Shown in pieces: positions 49,281-60,260 of a DNA stretch of 64,000 nucleotides (positions within the stretch are counted from its first letter, which is position 1; the number at the start of each line of letters is the position of its first letter). Where the stretch lies: assembly GCF_009296265.1 (NCBI RefSeq), contig NZ_WBJS01000003.1:372001-436000 (forward strand). Reading direction: 5' to 3'. A program made the translations under genes and the position numbers. Source of the DNA: Thioclava sp. JE_KL1 (lineage in GTDB: Bacteria > Pseudomonadota > Alphaproteobacteria > Rhodobacterales > Rhodobacteraceae). The notes beneath the pieces were generated by a model, which was not told the origin of the DNA, made no database searches, and was given only the letters and a program-made list of their open reading frames with translations.

Positions 49281-51314
49281 TCACTCGGCAGCAACCGGCG
49301 CTTCGGCCCGCGCTTTCGCGAGGCTCGCGCATTCGCCCATCACGACGGAGGCCCGTGCGATCGGGTTGGTCAGGTAGAATTCGTGGATCGGCAGACGGAA
49401 GGTCGCCTTGCCCATGTCGCGCGGCTCGATCGCCTGCACTTCGTTCTCCACAACCTCATCGACCTGCGCCAGATGCGGCACCTCTGCCACCATCGCGCGG
49501 CGCAGACCGGCGAGCGTGTCCCAAGGCTGCTTGGCGTCCAGCTCGGCCGAGAGCGCGCGCAGGATCGCCCAGTTCTCTTTCGCCTCGCCCGGCGGGAAGG
49601 CCGCGCGGAAGGCAAGCTGCGGACGCCCTTCGGTGTTCACGAAGAGGCCGTTTTCTTCCGTATAGGCCGCGCCCGGCAGGATCACGTCGGCGCGGTTGGC
49701 CCCGCGATCGCCGTGGCTGCCCTGATAGATTACGAAGGGACCGCCCTCGGCGCGCGGGGTGATCTCCACCTCGTCGGCGCCCATGTTGTAGATCACTTCG
49801 GCGCCGTCGATAGCCGCGAGCAGACCGCCCTCGGTCACAGCGCCCACATCCATCGCACCCACGCGAGCCGCAGCGGTATGCAGCACCATGAACTTGGCGT
49901 TCGAGTTCTCGGCCAGCTTCATCGCATGGGCCAGAACCGCCTCGCCATCGGCTTCGTTCAGAGCGCCCTGCCCGATGATGACGACGGTGTTCTTCGCCTT
50001 CGTCTCGTCCGAGATCGTCTTGCCCGACAGTTCTGCCAGAGCGGCGCGGTCGGTGCCGACATGGACGTAGTCATAGGTCAGATCGCAGGCTTCGCCGACG
50101 AGGCCCACATTCGCGCCCTTGGCCCAGGCCTTGCGGATGCGGGCGTTCAGAACGGGCGCTTCCACCGCCGGGTTCGCGCCGATGATCTGCACCATCTCGG
50201 CGTTATCCAGATCGGCGATCGTCGCGTTGCCGACATAGCCGTAGCGGTTGCCGATCGGCAGACGCGCGCCATCGGTGCGGCATTCGACGGTGCCACCCAG
50301 ACCGTCGATCAGCTGCTTGAGCGAGAAAGCCGCCTCGGTCGAGACCAGATCGCCCACGAGACCGGCAACTTTCTTGCCCTTCATCGCCTCGGCGGCGGCG
50401 CTCAGCGCCTCGCCCCAGCTTGCGGGCTTCAGCTTGCCGTCGACGCGGACGTAAGGCTTGTCGAGACGCTGGCGGCGCAGACCGTCCCAGACGAAGCGGG
50501 TCTTGTCGGAGATCCACTCCTCGTTCACGTCGTCATTGTTGCGCGGCAGGATGCGCATCACTTCGCGCCCCTTGGTGTCGACGCGGATGTTCGAGCCCAC
50601 GGCGTCCATCACGTCGACGGTCTCGGTCTTCGTCAGTTCCCACGGACGCGCGGTGAACGCGTAGGGCTTGGAGACCAGCGCGCCCACCGGGCACAGGTCG
50701 ATGATGTTGCCCTGCATGTTACTGTCGAGCGTCATGTTCAGATAGTTCGCGATTTCCGCATCCTCGCCCCGGCCGGTCTGGCCCATCTGGGTGATGCCCG
50801 CGACTTCGGTGGTGAAGCGTACGCAGCGGGTGCAGGAGATGCAGCGCGTCATATGGGTCTCGACCAGCGGGCCGAGGTTCAGCTCGGTCGCGGCGCGCTT
50901 GGGCTCGCGGTAGCGGCTGAAGTCCACCCCGTAAGCCATTGCCTGGTCTTGCAAATCGCATTCGCCGCCCTGATCGCAGATCGGACAGTCGAGCGGGTGG
51001 TTGATGAGCAGGAACTCCATCACCCCCTCGCGGGCCTTCTTGACCATCGGCGAGTTCGTCTTGATCACCGGCGGCGCGCCTTCCGGCCCCGGGCGCATGT
51101 CACGCACCTGCATCGCACAGGAGGCAGCAGGCTTCGGCGGGCCGCCCACGACTTCCACCAGACACATCCGGCAGTTGCCTGCGATCGACAGACGCTCGTG
51201 GTAGCAGAAGCGCGGGATCTCGATCCCCGCCTGTTCGCACGCCTGGATCAGCGTGAGGTTCGGATCGACCTCGACCTCGTTCCCGTCGATGATGATCTTT
51301 CTCAGGTCAGCCAT
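49281..51314 (-). CDS. nuoG: NADH-quinone oxidoreductase subunit G
   Basis: A 677-residue large iron-sulfur subunit, of the short mitochondrial-like type (E. coli is 908). The N-terminal 2Fe-2S motif ([15 protein letters not shown]), the His/Cys site of N5 and the 4Fe-4S site [10 protein letters not shown] are present, as is [14 protein letters not shown]. The molybdopterin-oxidoreductase-like C-terminal part is degenerate, as expected. It is followed by a small lipoprotein gene after 11 nt. Confidence 0.97.
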   Translation of the reverse strand: MADLRKIIIDGNEVEVDPNLTLIQACEQAGIEIPRFCYHERLSIAGNCRMCLVEVVGGPPKPAASCAMQVRDMRPGPEGAPPVIKTNSPMVKKAREGVMEFLLINHPLDCPICDQGGECDLQDQAMAYGVDFSRYREPKRAATELNLGPLVETHMTRCISCTRCVRFTTEVAGITQMGQTGRGEDAEIANYLNMTLDSNMQGNIIDLCPVGALVSKPYAFTARPWELTKTETVDVMDAVGSNIRVDTKGREVMRILPRNNDDVNEEWISDKTRFVWDGLRRQRLDKPYVRVDGKLKPASWGEALSAAAEAMKGKKVAGLVGDLVSTEAAFSLKQLIDGLGGTVECRTDGARLPIGNRYGYVGNATIADLDNAEMVQIIGANPAVEAPVLNARIRKAWAKGANVGLVGEACDLTYDYVHVGTDRAALAELSGKTISDETKAKNTVVIIGQGALNEADGEAVLAHAMKLAENSNAKFMVLHTAAARVGAMDVGAVTEGGLLAAIDGAEVIYNMGADEVEITPRAEGGPFVIYQGSHGDRGANRADVILPGAAYTEENGLFVNTEGRPQLAFRAAFPPGEAKENWAILRALSAELDAKQPWDTLAGLRRAMVAEVPHLAQVDEVVENEVQAIEPRDMGKATFRLPIHEFYLTNPIARASVVMGECASLAKARAEAPVAAE

Positions 51315-51367
51315 GGCTATCCGTCTCGTCTCTTCGGGCGCGAGGTTGCCCCCGCGCGGGTTTTAGG

Positions 51368-51700
51368 TCAGGCCGCGTGTCCGCAGCCCATCGGGAAGAC
51401 CCAAGCGCCGTCCCGGTATGTATCGTCGATCGACGAGGCCACAGCCCCGCCGCAGATGGCGTTCGCGGCCCGCTTGGCCTCGGCGCCCTCGTCATTTCCA
51501 AAGGGCGCGGCCTGCCGCATCACGACAAGCGCGCCGTTCGCGTCATAGGCAGCCGTGTAGCCCTCGATTGCCGCCAGTCGGCGCGGACCCTTGGAGGCTT
51601 CGTTGCCGCCCGGAGTGCCCATGCAGCCTGCCAAAAGCGTTGGCAAGATCATGGCAACAGCGCCTTTCGCCAGTCCGGCTGTCATCCTGTCGTTTGCCAT
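51368..51700 (-). CDS. Putative lipoprotein upstream of nuoG
   Basis: A 110-residue protein with a hydrophobic signal ending in the lipobox LLAGC (Cys near residue 26). The short mature part has three further Cys (AICGG, MGCGHAA). GGAGGGG lies 10-12 nt before the ATG, inside the end of the preceding lipoprotein gene, 3 nt away. I recognise no family. It is the second of three small lipoprotein genes in the nuo operon, and a shared periplasmic role is plausible. Confidence 0.65.
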   Translation of the reverse strand: MANDRMTAGLAKGAVAMILPTLLAGCMGTPGGNEASKGPRRLAAIEGYTAAYDANGALVVMRQAAPFGNDEGAEAKRAANAICGGAVASSIDDTYRDGAWVFPMGCGHAA

Positions 51701-51703
51701 GCC

Positions 51704-52201
51704 CTATTTCCCCTCCGGTTTCGGGATGGTCACGCCCAGCTCTTCGCGTGTTTTGCCATGGATATCGCGGATATAGAGGTAAGATCCGATCTGGCTCTTC
51801 ATCGCGATTTCTTTTTCGCCCGCTTCACAGAAGGTCAGCGGTTCGCCGAACACGAGTTTGCGCGACTTGATGTAATTCATGAGATCGTTCTGAAGCGTGG
51901 CATGGTCGAGCTTGGACGCCCATTTCGACAGATCGCGCCGTGTATATCCCTGCGCCTTTGCCTTTTCCGTCAGGGCAATGCGCATGTCGGTGTCGCGAAA
52001 CTCATTATAGCCAAGCGTGATCAAAGACATGCGCCGACAATTCTCCGAAAGCATCCTGGCTTTCTTCATCGCAACCATCTCGCTCAGGGCTTCCTCGCGC
52101 ACGTCGCCCTTTTCCGACAATTTGATGGTGCCGCTCGGCACGCAGCCTGAGAGAACTGTCGCGACCAGTGCTAGCGAGAAGAGTTTGATCGAGAGGTTCA
52201 T
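51704..52201 (-). CDS. Putative lipoprotein (DUF5333-like) upstream of nuoG
   Basis: A 165-residue lipoprotein. The ATG at 52201 starts [20 protein letters not shown], a clear lipobox. The mature protein is helical and basic, with a pair of Cys (SENCRRM and LTFCEAG) likely to bond in the periplasm. It resembles, from memory, the DUF5333 family found in Rhodobacterales nuo operons; I could not check this. Its start overlaps the stop of the DUF3291 gene by 4 nt. Confidence 0.65.
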   Translation of the reverse strand: MNLSIKLFSLALVATVLSGCVPSGTIKLSEKGDVREEALSEMVAMKKARMLSENCRRMSLITLGYNEFRDTDMRIALTEKAKAQGYTRRDLSKWASKLDHATLQNDLMNYIKSRKLVFGEPLTFCEAGEKEIAMKSQIGSYLYIRDIHGKTREELGVTIPKPEGK

Positions 52202-52701
52202 GCCGCCACCTCCGGCGCACAGGCGCGCGTCTTCCAGAGCGTGGCTTGCGGCAGGTCTTTCCAGCCGAAGGCACGCTCGGACGCGCCATTCGCGCGCAGG
52301 TCTTCGAGCCGTTCCAGCGCCTCGTCGAGCGTGGGTTGATGGCCCGCGGGCACCCACCACATGACGAAATGCTGCTGACCGAGAAGTTCGAACCACTCCG
52401 CGCGGCGCTCGTAGAAGGCGCGATGCACAGTGTTCCAAACGAATTTCTCGAGGCTTTCCACGTCTTCCCAGACCGTCAGGTTCGACACGAAGCACGGGTC
52501 GCCGCCGATCTTGGCCTCGGTATTGCCGGTGCCGGGCTCGCCCGAGCCCTCCATCATCCAGACGAACCCGTCCGACCGCTTGCCAATGCCGTTCACCGCG
52601 TCGAGGGCTTTCATGAAAGCCTCCACACGCGGGTCGCCCGGTTCGGCAACCAGTCGGCCGATATTCAGCTCGGCCAGGTGATATCCGGCGGGTTGCTTCA
52701 T
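52198..52701 (-). CDS. DUF3291 domain protein inside the nuo operon
   Basis: A 167-residue cytosolic protein resembling DUF3291, a dimeric alpha/beta barrel related to antibiotic-biosynthesis monooxygenases. Seen features are [47 protein letters not shown] and [20 protein letters not shown]. No cofactor motif is visible. It overlaps nuoF upstream and the lipoprotein gene downstream by 4 nt each. A role with quinone or flavin can only be guessed from context. Confidence 0.8.
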   Translation of the reverse strand: MKQPAGYHLAELNIGRLVAEPGDPRVEAFMKALDAVNGIGKRSDGFVWMMEGSGEPGTGNTEAKIGGDPCFVSNLTVWEDVESLEKFVWNTVHRAFYERRAEWFELLGQQHFVMWWVPAGHQPTLDEALERLEDLRANGASERAFGWKDLPQATLWKTRACAPEVAA

Positions 52702-53993
52702 TCGGCAGCCATCGCCCCCATGCGGCCCGTCTTGCGGGCCTTGATGCGGTCTTCGATCTCTTCGCGGAAGTGACGGATCAGGCCCTGGATCGGCCAGGCG
52801 GCTGCGTCGCCGAGCGCGCAGATCGTGTGGCCTTCGACCTGTTTGGTCACGTCGAACAGCATGTCGATCTCTTCGATCTCGGCCTCGCCGCGCACCAGAC
52901 GGTCCATCACGCGCATCATCCAGCCGGTGCCTTCGCGGCAGGGCGTGCACTGGCCGCAGCTCTCGTGCTTGAAGAACTTGGACAGGCGCCAGACGGCTTT
53001 GATCACGTCGGTATTCTGATCCATGACGATCATGCAGGCGGTGCCGAAGCTGGATTTCAGCTCGCGCATGCCGTCGTAATCCATGATCGCGTCTTCGCAT
53101 TGATCTGCGGGCAGGATCGGACAGGACGCGCCGCCCGGGATCACCGCCTTGAGGTTCTTCCAGCCGCCACGGACGCCGCCGCCATGCTTCTCGATCAGTT
53201 CCTTCATCGAGATCGACATGGTTTCTTCGATCACGCAGGGCGTGTTGACGTGGCCCGACATCGCAAACAGCTTCACGCCGGTGTTGTTCGGACGACCGAA
53301 GCCTGCATACCACTCCGCGCCGCGACGCAGGATAGTCGGGACAACGGCGATGGATTCCACGTTGTTCACCGTGGTCGGGCAACCGTAGAGGCCCGCGCCC
53401 GCCGGGAACGGCGGCTTCATCCGGGGCATGCCCTTCTTGCCTTCGAGGCTCTCCAGCAGCGCCGTTTCCTCGCCGCAGATATAGGCGCCTGCGCCGTGCG
53501 ACAGATAGACGTCGTAATCGTAGCCGGAGCCGCAGGCGTTCTTGCCGATCAGCCCGTCTTCATAGGCCTCGTCGATCGCGCGCTGCAGCGCCTCTTTCTC
53601 GCGGACATACTCGCCGCGGATGTAGATGTAGGCGGCCGCAGCCCCCATCGCGAAACCGGCGATCAGCGCGCCTTCGATCAGCGTATGCGGATCGTGGCGC
53701 ATGATTTCGCGGTCCTTGCAGGTCGCGGGCTCGGACTCGTCGGCATTGATCGCGAGGAAGGCCGGGCGCCCGTCGCTTTCCTTCGGCATGAAGGACCACT
53801 TGAGACCCGTCGGGAAGCCTGCCCCACCGCGCCCGCGCAGGCCCGAGGCCTTCACTTGCTCGATGATCCAATCCTTGCCTTTCGACAGGATCTCGCCAGT
53901 GCCGTCCCAATGCCCGCGCATCTTCGCGCCCTGCAGAGAGCGGTCATGCATCCCGTAGAGATTGGTGAAGATCCGGTCTTGATCCTTCAGCAT
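52698..53993 (-). CDS. nuoF: NADH-quinone oxidoreductase subunit F
   Basis: A 431-residue subunit carrying the NADH and FMN sites and cluster N3. The glycine-rich NADH site [18 protein letters not shown], the FMN segment with [13 protein letters not shown], and the 4Fe-4S motif [12 protein letters not shown] are intact. It is separated from nuoE by two accessory genes rather than lying next to it. Confidence 0.99.
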   Translation of the reverse strand: MLKDQDRIFTNLYGMHDRSLQGAKMRGHWDGTGEILSKGKDWIIEQVKASGLRGRGGAGFPTGLKWSFMPKESDGRPAFLAINADESEPATCKDREIMRHDPHTLIEGALIAGFAMGAAAAYIYIRGEYVREKEALQRAIDEAYEDGLIGKNACGSGYDYDVYLSHGAGAYICGEETALLESLEGKKGMPRMKPPFPAGAGLYGCPTTVNNVESIAVVPTILRRGAEWYAGFGRPNNTGVKLFAMSGHVNTPCVIEETMSISMKELIEKHGGGVRGGWKNLKAVIPGGASCPILPADQCEDAIMDYDGMRELKSSFGTACMIVMDQNTDVIKAVWRLSKFFKHESCGQCTPCREGTGWMMRVMDRLVRGEAEIEEIDMLFDVTKQVEGHTICALGDAAAWPIQGLIRHFREEIEDRIKARKTGRMGAMAAE

Positions 53994-54003
53994 ATCGCTT
54001 CCC

Positions 54004-54219
54004 TCACTTGCCGGATTTCCGGCGCCAGATGCGCCAGACGAGTGCCAGCGCGTAGATATAGGCGGCTATCGCCGCGAGATCGCCGATCAGCGCGACCTGC
54101 GCCGACCAGCCCTGTTGTTGTCCGATCCATTGCAGGAGGAGCCAGAGGATCGTGGCGACGGCGATGATAAGGGCGGCTTTACGCCCCAACGCCCTGTCGT
54201 GCTCGTCGATCTGGCTCAT
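54004..54219 (-). CDS. Small two-helix membrane protein (DUF5337-like)
   Basis: A 71-residue protein. After about 12 polar residues come two hydrophobic helices (residues 14-32 and 42-60) and a basic tail (RIWRRKSGK), suggesting a hairpin with both ends in the cytosol. It matches my recollection of DUF5337, a Rhodobacterales family found near nuo genes; this is unverified. GGGGG lies just upstream of the ATG. It is 10 nt from nuoF and 10 nt from the upstream helix-hairpin-helix gene. Confidence 0.7.
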   Translation of the reverse strand: MSQIDEHDRALGRKAALIIAVATILWLLLQWIGQQQGWSAQVALIGDLAAIAAYIYALALVWRIWRRKSGK

Positions 54220-54229
54220 TCACCCCCGC

Positions 54230-55138
54230 TCAGTAATCGTTCGTCTTCGCCCGTTCGAGGAACGCATCCATGCCGTCCTCGACGATGATCTTCGCCTGGC
54301 TGACCCACTTGTCGCGGGTGCAGCGGCCTTTGAAACGCGGCACGTTCTGGTCCGCATAGGCAATCTCTTCGGGGCCCCATTTCGCGATCTGGTCGTAATG
54401 GTAGATGCCCCAGCCGTTCAGCACTTCTTCGAGCTTCGGCCCGACGCCTTCGATCTTCTTGAGATCGTCGGCACCCGCCTTGCGTGGCTGCTTGAGGCCG
54501 CGCGGCTTCTTGCCGTCGCCCTCGGCGGCCTCGGGTTGGCCTGCCGCGCTTTTGGCGGCGGGCTTGTCCGCGACCTGCGCCGACATGGCAGAGAGCGGGT
54601 TTGTGTCGTCGCTCTCGGACTTGGCCTTGGGCGCCGCTTTCGGCTCTTCGGCTTTAGGCTCTTCCGCCTTAGGCTCGGCCTTGGGCTCCTCGGCCTCGGC
54701 CTCTTCCGTCGCAGGCTTGGTTGTCGGGCCGGGCTCGGGCTTGTCCGCCTCGGGCGTGGCCGCTTCGTCCTTGGGCGTCATGGTGTCGGCACGCGCCACT
54801 TCGCGTTCGGCTGCGGGCGTCGGTGCCGCCGCTGCTGCCTGCGCTTGGGCTGCCACCCCTTCCGGAGACGAGGCGTTGAAGGTTTCGACCGGGCTTTCGG
54901 GAATTGCGGAGTCGTCGGAGGAGGCGCCGGTGCCGTCAGCCGCGCCCGGCGCGCCATGTTCGGAGCAGAATGCCCAGATCAGGAAGGCGCCGAACAGCAG
55001 GAAGGTCATCAGACCGAGGAAAAGAGCCACGAGGAAGGGCTCATGCGCCACGACCATCAGGAATACGGTGACCACAAGCCCCGTAATACCTGCCCAGATA
55101 CCCGCCTTGCCGCGGCACCCTTGTGTCTGATCACCCAT
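54230..55138 (-). CDS. Membrane protein with low-complexity linker and C-terminal helix-hairpin-helix domain
   Basis: A 302-residue protein in three parts. Residues 12-58 form two membrane helices. Residues 60-220 are disordered, with short repeats (EEPKAEPKAEEPKAEEPKA at about 150-168). Residues 223-290 form a helix-hairpin-helix domain (LKKIEGVGPKLEEVL, then GIYHYDQIAKW). The last part is a close copy of the extra domain at the NuoE C-terminus (residues 330-398), encoded next door. The ATG at 55138 has GGAG upstream; a longer frame adds 66 non-coding-like residues. It lies between nuoE and nuoF. Confidence 0.8.
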   Translation of the reverse strand: MGDQTQGCRGKAGIWAGITGLVVTVFLMVVAHEPFLVALFLGLMTFLLFGAFLIWAFCSEHGAPGAADGTGASSDDSAIPESPVETFNASSPEGVAAQAQAAAAAPTPAAEREVARADTMTPKDEAATPEADKPEPGPTTKPATEEAEAEEPKAEPKAEEPKAEEPKAAPKAKSESDDTNPLSAMSAQVADKPAAKSAAGQPEAAEGDGKKPRGLKQPRKAGADDLKKIEGVGPKLEEVLNGWGIYHYDQIAKWGPEEIAYADQNVPRFKGRCTRDKWVSQAKIIVEDGMDAFLERAKTNDY

Positions 55139-55187
55139 TCCCGTTTCTCCATTCACTCCGCCGAACGGCGGTTCTACCCTGTTGCGC

Positions 55188-56426
55188 TTATTCGTAAATG
55201 CCGTCTTTCTTTGCGCGCGACGAGAATTCGGTCTCCGCCCCGCTGGCCAGTTTCTCTGCCTGACCTTTCCAGTCGTCGCGCGTCGCGCGACCTTTAAACC
55301 CTTCGAGATTGCTGTCGACCCAAGCGAGTTCCGCATCGGTCCAGCCAGCGATCTGGTCGAAATGATAAATGCCCATCGAATGCAGAAGCGTCTCGAGCTT
55401 CGGCCCGACGCCCTTGATCATCTTCAGGTCATCGGCGCCACCGTCGCGCGGTGCGTCGAGCAGCTTGGGCTTCTCGCCCGCCTCTGCCTGCGCGGTCTCG
55501 GGTTTCGCGTCGGCCTCCGTGCCTTCGGGCTCACGCTTGGACTCCGGGCGGGCCTTCGAGGTGGCCTGCGCTTCGGATTTCGTCACGCCGGTCTTGTCGG
55601 CGGGCGTGTCCTTGGCGGGCTTGGCCTCGGTTTTCTTGGCGGCCTTACGCTCTTCATCCTGTTGCGCGGCAGAGCGCGGACGCTCCTGCCCCATCGTGCC
55701 GATCGGGCCGCGCTGGCCCGAGCTTTGCCACGGTGCGGCAAGCGGCACTTCGGTGCCGTCGATGCGCTTGATCGTGTCGCCGATCGCCAGCGCCCAGCCA
55801 ACGGATGCGTTGTACTCTTCCTTGTCGCCCTTGGACTCGGTGAGCGCAGTGAGGCCCGAGGCGGGCTCGGACGAGAAGCGGCCGGTCTGCGAGCCGGGCT
55901 TCGGCACATCGCCCTTGCCCATCTCGTCGATCAGCTTCGCGAGGCTCTCCTCGGTCAAGTCTTCGTAGTAATCCTTGCCGACCTGCATCATCGGTGCGTT
56001 CGCGCAGGCGCCGAGGCACTCGACCTCTTCCCACGAGAACTTGCCATCGTCCGAGAGCTGGAACGGCTCGGCGGCGATCTTTTCCTTGCAGACCTTCATC
56101 AGGTCTTCCGCGCCGCAGATCATGCACGAGGTGGTGCCGCAGATCTGCAGGTGGGCGACCGAGCCGACCGGGGCCAGCTGGAACATGAAGTAGAAGGTCG
56201 CGACCTCGAGCGCCCGCATATAGGGCATGTCGAGCATTTCGGCGACGGTTTCGATCGCCGGACGGCTCAGCCAGCCTTCCTGTTCCTGCGCGCGGAACAG
56301 CAGCGGGATGATCGCCGAGGCCTGACGGCCGACCGGGAACTTGGTCATCTGGGCCTTGGCCCATGCGAGGTTCTCGGGCGTGAACTCGAAACTATCGGGT
56401 TGTTCCGGGTAAAGACGGCGAAGCAT
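55188..56426 (-). CDS. nuoE: NADH-quinone oxidoreductase subunit E, with a long C-terminal extension
   Basis: A 412-residue protein, far longer than E. coli NuoE (166). Residues 1-175 are the thioredoxin-like subunit with cluster N1a: Cys96, Cys101, Cys137 and Cys141 (C-x4-C and C-x3-C). Residues about 250-325 are disordered Lys/Ala/Glu-rich linker. Residues 330-398 form a helix-hairpin-helix domain ([28 protein letters not shown]). The ATG shares one base with the nuoD stop. Confidence 0.96.
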   Translation of the reverse strand: MLRRLYPEQPDSFEFTPENLAWAKAQMTKFPVGRQASAIIPLLFRAQEQEGWLSRPAIETVAEMLDMPYMRALEVATFYFMFQLAPVGSVAHLQICGTTSCMICGAEDLMKVCKEKIAAEPFQLSDDGKFSWEEVECLGACANAPMMQVGKDYYEDLTEESLAKLIDEMGKGDVPKPGSQTGRFSSEPASGLTALTESKGDKEEYNASVGWALAIGDTIKRIDGTEVPLAAPWQSSGQRGPIGTMGQERPRSAAQQDEERKAAKKTEAKPAKDTPADKTGVTKSEAQATSKARPESKREPEGTEADAKPETAQAEAGEKPKLLDAPRDGGADDLKMIKGVGPKLETLLHSMGIYHFDQIAGWTDAELAWVDSNLEGFKGRATRDDWKGQAEKLASGAETEFSSRAKKDGIYE

Positions 56427-57670
56427 TAGCGGTCAACCTCCCCGAACACGATATCCATCGTGCCGATGATTGCAGAAACGTCGGCGAGCATGTGCCCCTT
56501 GGCGACGTGATCCATGGATTGCAGATGCAGGTAACCCGGAGCGCGGATCTTCGCGCGATACGGCTTGTTCGTGCCGTCGGCCACCAGATAGACGCCGAAC
56601 TCGCCCTTGGGCGCTTCGACGGCGGCATAAACCTCGCCCGCGGGGACGTGGAAGCCTTCGGTATAAAGCTTGAAGTGGTGGATCAGCGCTTCCATCGAGC
56701 GCTTCATTTCCGACCGCTTCGGCGGGGTCACCTTGCCGCGGGCAAGCACGTCGCCCTGATTTTCCGGCATCCGCAGCTTCTCGATCGCCTGAAGCACGAT
56801 CTTGGTCGACTCGCGCATTTCCGCCATCCGGCAGAGGTAGCGGTCGTAGCAATCGCCGTTCTTGCCGATCGGAATCTGGAAGTCGAACTCGTCATAGCAT
56901 TCGTAGGGCTGCGCGCGGCGCAGGTCCCATGCAAGGCCGGAGCCACGCACCATCACGCCGGAATAGCCCCATTGCTGGATCTCTTCCTCGGAGATGACGC
57001 AGATATCGACGTTGCGCTGCTTGAAGATGCGGTTCTCGGTCAGCAGCCCTTCGATATCGTCGAGCACTTTCGGGAACTCATGCGCCCATGCCTCGATATC
57101 GTCGAGCAGCTTCGGCGGCAGGTCCTGGTGGACGCCGCCGGGCCGGAAATAGGCCGAGTGCAGACGTGCGCCGCAGGCCCGCTCGTAGAAGACCATCAGC
57201 TTCTCGCGCTCTTCGAAACCCCAGAGCGGCGGCGTCAGCGCGCCCACGTCCATCGCCTGCGTCGTCACGTTGAGCAGGTGGTTCAGGATGCGCCCGATTT
57301 CCGAGTAGAGCACGCGGATCAGCGAGCCGCGACGCGGCACTTCCACGCCGGTCAGCTTCTCGATGGCGAGGCACCATGCATGTTCCTGGTTCATCGGCGC
57401 GACATAGTCGAGGCGATTGAAGTAAGGCAGGTTCTGCAGATAGGTGCGGCTTTCCATCAGCTTCTCGGTGCCACGGTGCAGCAGCCCGATATGCGGGTCG
57501 GCACGTTCCACGACCTCGCCGTCCAGCTCCAGCACCATGCGCAGCACGCCGTGGGCGGCCGGGTGTTGGGGACCGAAGTTGATGTTGAAATTGCGGATGC
57601 GCTGCTCGTCGGTCAGCGTGTCCCTCGAGCCGTCATCATAGACATTGTTGCGGATATCGCCGTCCATCAT
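56426..57670 (-). CDS. nuoD: NADH-quinone oxidoreductase subunit D
   Basis: A 414-residue 49-kDa-type subunit that forms the quinone-binding cavity with NuoB. The N-terminal [19 protein letters not shown] with the catalytic His, the [21 protein letters not shown] block and the C-terminal DIVFGEVDR are complete. It overlaps nuoC by 4 nt and nuoE by 1 nt. Confidence 0.99.
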   Translation of the reverse strand: MMDGDIRNNVYDDGSRDTLTDEQRIRNFNINFGPQHPAAHGVLRMVLELDGEVVERADPHIGLLHRGTEKLMESRTYLQNLPYFNRLDYVAPMNQEHAWCLAIEKLTGVEVPRRGSLIRVLYSEIGRILNHLLNVTTQAMDVGALTPPLWGFEEREKLMVFYERACGARLHSAYFRPGGVHQDLPPKLLDDIEAWAHEFPKVLDDIEGLLTENRIFKQRNVDICVISEEEIQQWGYSGVMVRGSGLAWDLRRAQPYECYDEFDFQIPIGKNGDCYDRYLCRMAEMRESTKIVLQAIEKLRMPENQGDVLARGKVTPPKRSEMKRSMEALIHHFKLYTEGFHVPAGEVYAAVEAPKGEFGVYLVADGTNKPYRAKIRAPGYLHLQSMDHVAKGHMLADVSAIIGTMDIVFGEVDR

Positions 57671-58278
57671 TTCGCCTCCTCGCCCTTCTCGTCACCGGGA
57701 AGGATGTATTTCGCACCTTCCCATGGCGAGAGGAAATCGAACTGCCGGTATTCCTGCGTCAGTTTCACCGGCTCATAGACGACGCGCTTGAGCACTTCGT
57801 CGTAACGCACTTCGACATAGCCCGTCGTCGGGAAATCCTTGCGCAGCGGATGGCCGCGGAACCCGTAATCGGTCAGCAGACGGCGCAGGTCCGGATGGCC
57901 CGAGAACAGGATGCCGAACATGTCGAAAATCTCGCGCTCGAACCAATCGGCACAGGGGTGCAGCTTGGTGATCGAGGGCACCATGTCCTCTTCGCGGACC
58001 GCCGCCTTAATGCGGATGCGCTGGTTGCGATACATCGACAGGTAATGCCAGACGACATCGAAGCGCTGCGGGCGTTCGGGCCAGTCGATGGCCGTGATGT
58101 CCACGAGGTTGGTGAAGCGGCAATTCGGATCGTCGCGCAGGAACTCGGTGAACCCGGGAACGGATTGCGCGGTGATCGTGACCGTCAGCTCGTCGAAGGC
58201 GATCTCGGTGGAGACCACGTCATCGGGGCGCTTCAGCTCGATATGGCCGGCCAGTTCGCGAAGGGCAGTATCGTCCAT
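57667..58278 (-). CDS. nuoC: NADH-quinone oxidoreductase subunit C
   Basis: A 203-residue 30-kDa-type subunit, separate from NuoD (they are fused in enterics). The C-terminal signature [19 protein letters not shown], then [12 protein letters not shown], is complete. It lies 12 nt downstream of nuoB. Confidence 0.98.
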   Translation of the reverse strand: MDDTALRELAGHIELKRPDDVVSTEIAFDELTVTITAQSVPGFTEFLRDDPNCRFTNLVDITAIDWPERPQRFDVVWHYLSMYRNQRIRIKAAVREEDMVPSITKLHPCADWFEREIFDMFGILFSGHPDLRRLLTDYGFRGHPLRKDFPTTGYVEVRYDEVLKRVVYEPVKLTQEYRQFDFLSPWEGAKYILPGDEKGEEAK

Positions 58279-58290
58279 CTCTCGCTCTCC

Positions 58291-59180
<890 letters not shown>

Positions 59181-59477
59181 GGGCTTGGCTCCCTAACATC
59201 GCGACGACTTGTCGCGCAGGTTCTGGCTAGGCGAGCAATAGCCTTGCGCCCCATTGGGGTCAACCGAGAGCAGGCCGGAAAATCATGCAAATGCGGGCCA
59301 CAGATGCTTTTTGCATACGAATGTATGCGAATTTTTTGCGCTTCGAGCGCCGCTCAGAGCCTGCCCGCGTTGGACTGCGCCGCTTTTGCAGCAGCGCAGC
59401 CTTTGATCAAACTTAACGGCGCTTTGAATTTTCGGAATATTCGCCCTGCACGTTGCGGGGCGCTACTTAAGGCTGCC
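59181..59477. promoter_or_regulatory. nuo operon upstream region
   Basis: This 297-nt gap lies between liuC and nuoA, both on the minus strand. It contains an AT-rich core around the GCATAC-GAAT-GTATGC inverted repeat, a GAATATTC palindrome near 59438 and, overlapping the liuC stop, a CTTAAGGC-T-GCCTTAAG inverted repeat (59466-59482) that may end the liu transcript. No coding frame was recognised. A nuo promoter is expected but its boxes are not clear. Confidence 0.5.
59313..59328. promoter_or_regulatory. Inverted repeat upstream of nuoA
   Basis: GCATAC (59313-59318) and GTATGC (59323-59328) with a GAAT spacer form a perfect inverted repeat, flanked by T- and A-rich runs, about 135 nt before nuoA. 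Its shape suits a dimeric regulator; I do not know which. Confidence 0.45.
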
Positions 59478-60260
59478 TTAAGCTTTCCACGCCGGATCGC
59501 GCTTCTCGAAAAACGCAGTGATTCCTTCGTCCGACTCGGCGGATTCCCAGCGAGTCACCAGCGCCTCGATCGTCATGTCGATCACGCTCTCGTCGATCCG
59601 CGGCCCCAGCGCGCGGACCAAGGCCTTGGCCTCGCCCACAGCACCCGGCGCGCAGGCGAGATAGGGCTCGGCCTCGGCCATCACGGCGCGCTCCAGCACC
59701 TCGGGCAGAACCACCTTGGCCAGCAACCCCAGATCGCGCGCCTCGGCGGCCTCGAAGATCCGCGAGGACATGAAGACGCGGCGTGCCCGCGCCTCGCCCA
59801 TGCGCGCGACGACATAAGGAGAGATCGTCGCGGGCGTCAGGCCCAGCCGCGTTTCGGTCAGCCCGAATTTCGCGCCCTCGACACCGATGGCCACGTCGCA
59901 GACCGACATCATGCCGATCCCGCCACCGAAGGCGTTGCCCTGCACCGCGCCGATCACCGGTTTCGGGCAGGTGTTGAGCGCCTGCAGCATCCCCGCGAGC
60001 TTGCGCGCCGCCGCCGCGCGCTCTTTCGCGCCCGCCGCGATCTGGCTCTGCATCCATTTCAGATCGCCACCCGCACAGAAGCTGCGCCCTTCGGCGGCGA
60101 GGATCACGACGCGCACCGCATCGTCCGCGCCAAGCTGGCCGATCGCCGCGGTGATCTCTTCCATCATCTGCTCGGAGAGCGCATTATGCTTCCCCGAACG
60201 TGCCAGCGTGAGCCGCGCGATGCCGCGCGCATCGGTCTCGGTCTTGATCGTCTCAAACAT
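59478..60260 (-). CDS. liuC: Enoyl-CoA hydratase/isomerase, probably methylglutaconyl-CoA hydratase
   Basis: A 260-residue crotonase-fold enzyme. The oxyanion-hole segments RSFCAGGDLKWMQ and QGNAFGGGIGMMSVCDV are typical, and Glu residues for catalysis lie in the following stretch. Enzymes of this family hydrate 3-methylglutaconyl-CoA to HMG-CoA. The assignment rests on position: it is directly downstream of HMG-CoA lyase in a leucine-breakdown operon and overlaps that gene by 8 nt. It is the last gene before the nuo promoter region. Confidence 0.85.
   Translation of the reverse strand: MFETIKTETDARGIARLTLARSGKHNALSEQMMEEITAAIGQLGADDAVRVVILAAEGRSFCAGGDLKWMQSQIAAGAKERAAAARKLAGMLQALNTCPKPVIGAVQGNAFGGGIGMMSVCDVAIGVEGAKFGLTETRLGLTPATISPYVVARMGEARARRVFMSSRIFEAAEARDLGLLAKVVLPEVLERAVMAEAEPYLACAPGAVGEAKALVRALGPRIDESVIDMTIEALVTRWESAESDEGITAFFEKRDPAWKA

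Noticed and set aside
54650-54715. Short direct repeats in DNA encoding the EEPKAE tract
   Set aside because: They are explained by the low-complexity linker of the helix-hairpin-helix membrane protein and are not a CRISPR or tandem DNA element.
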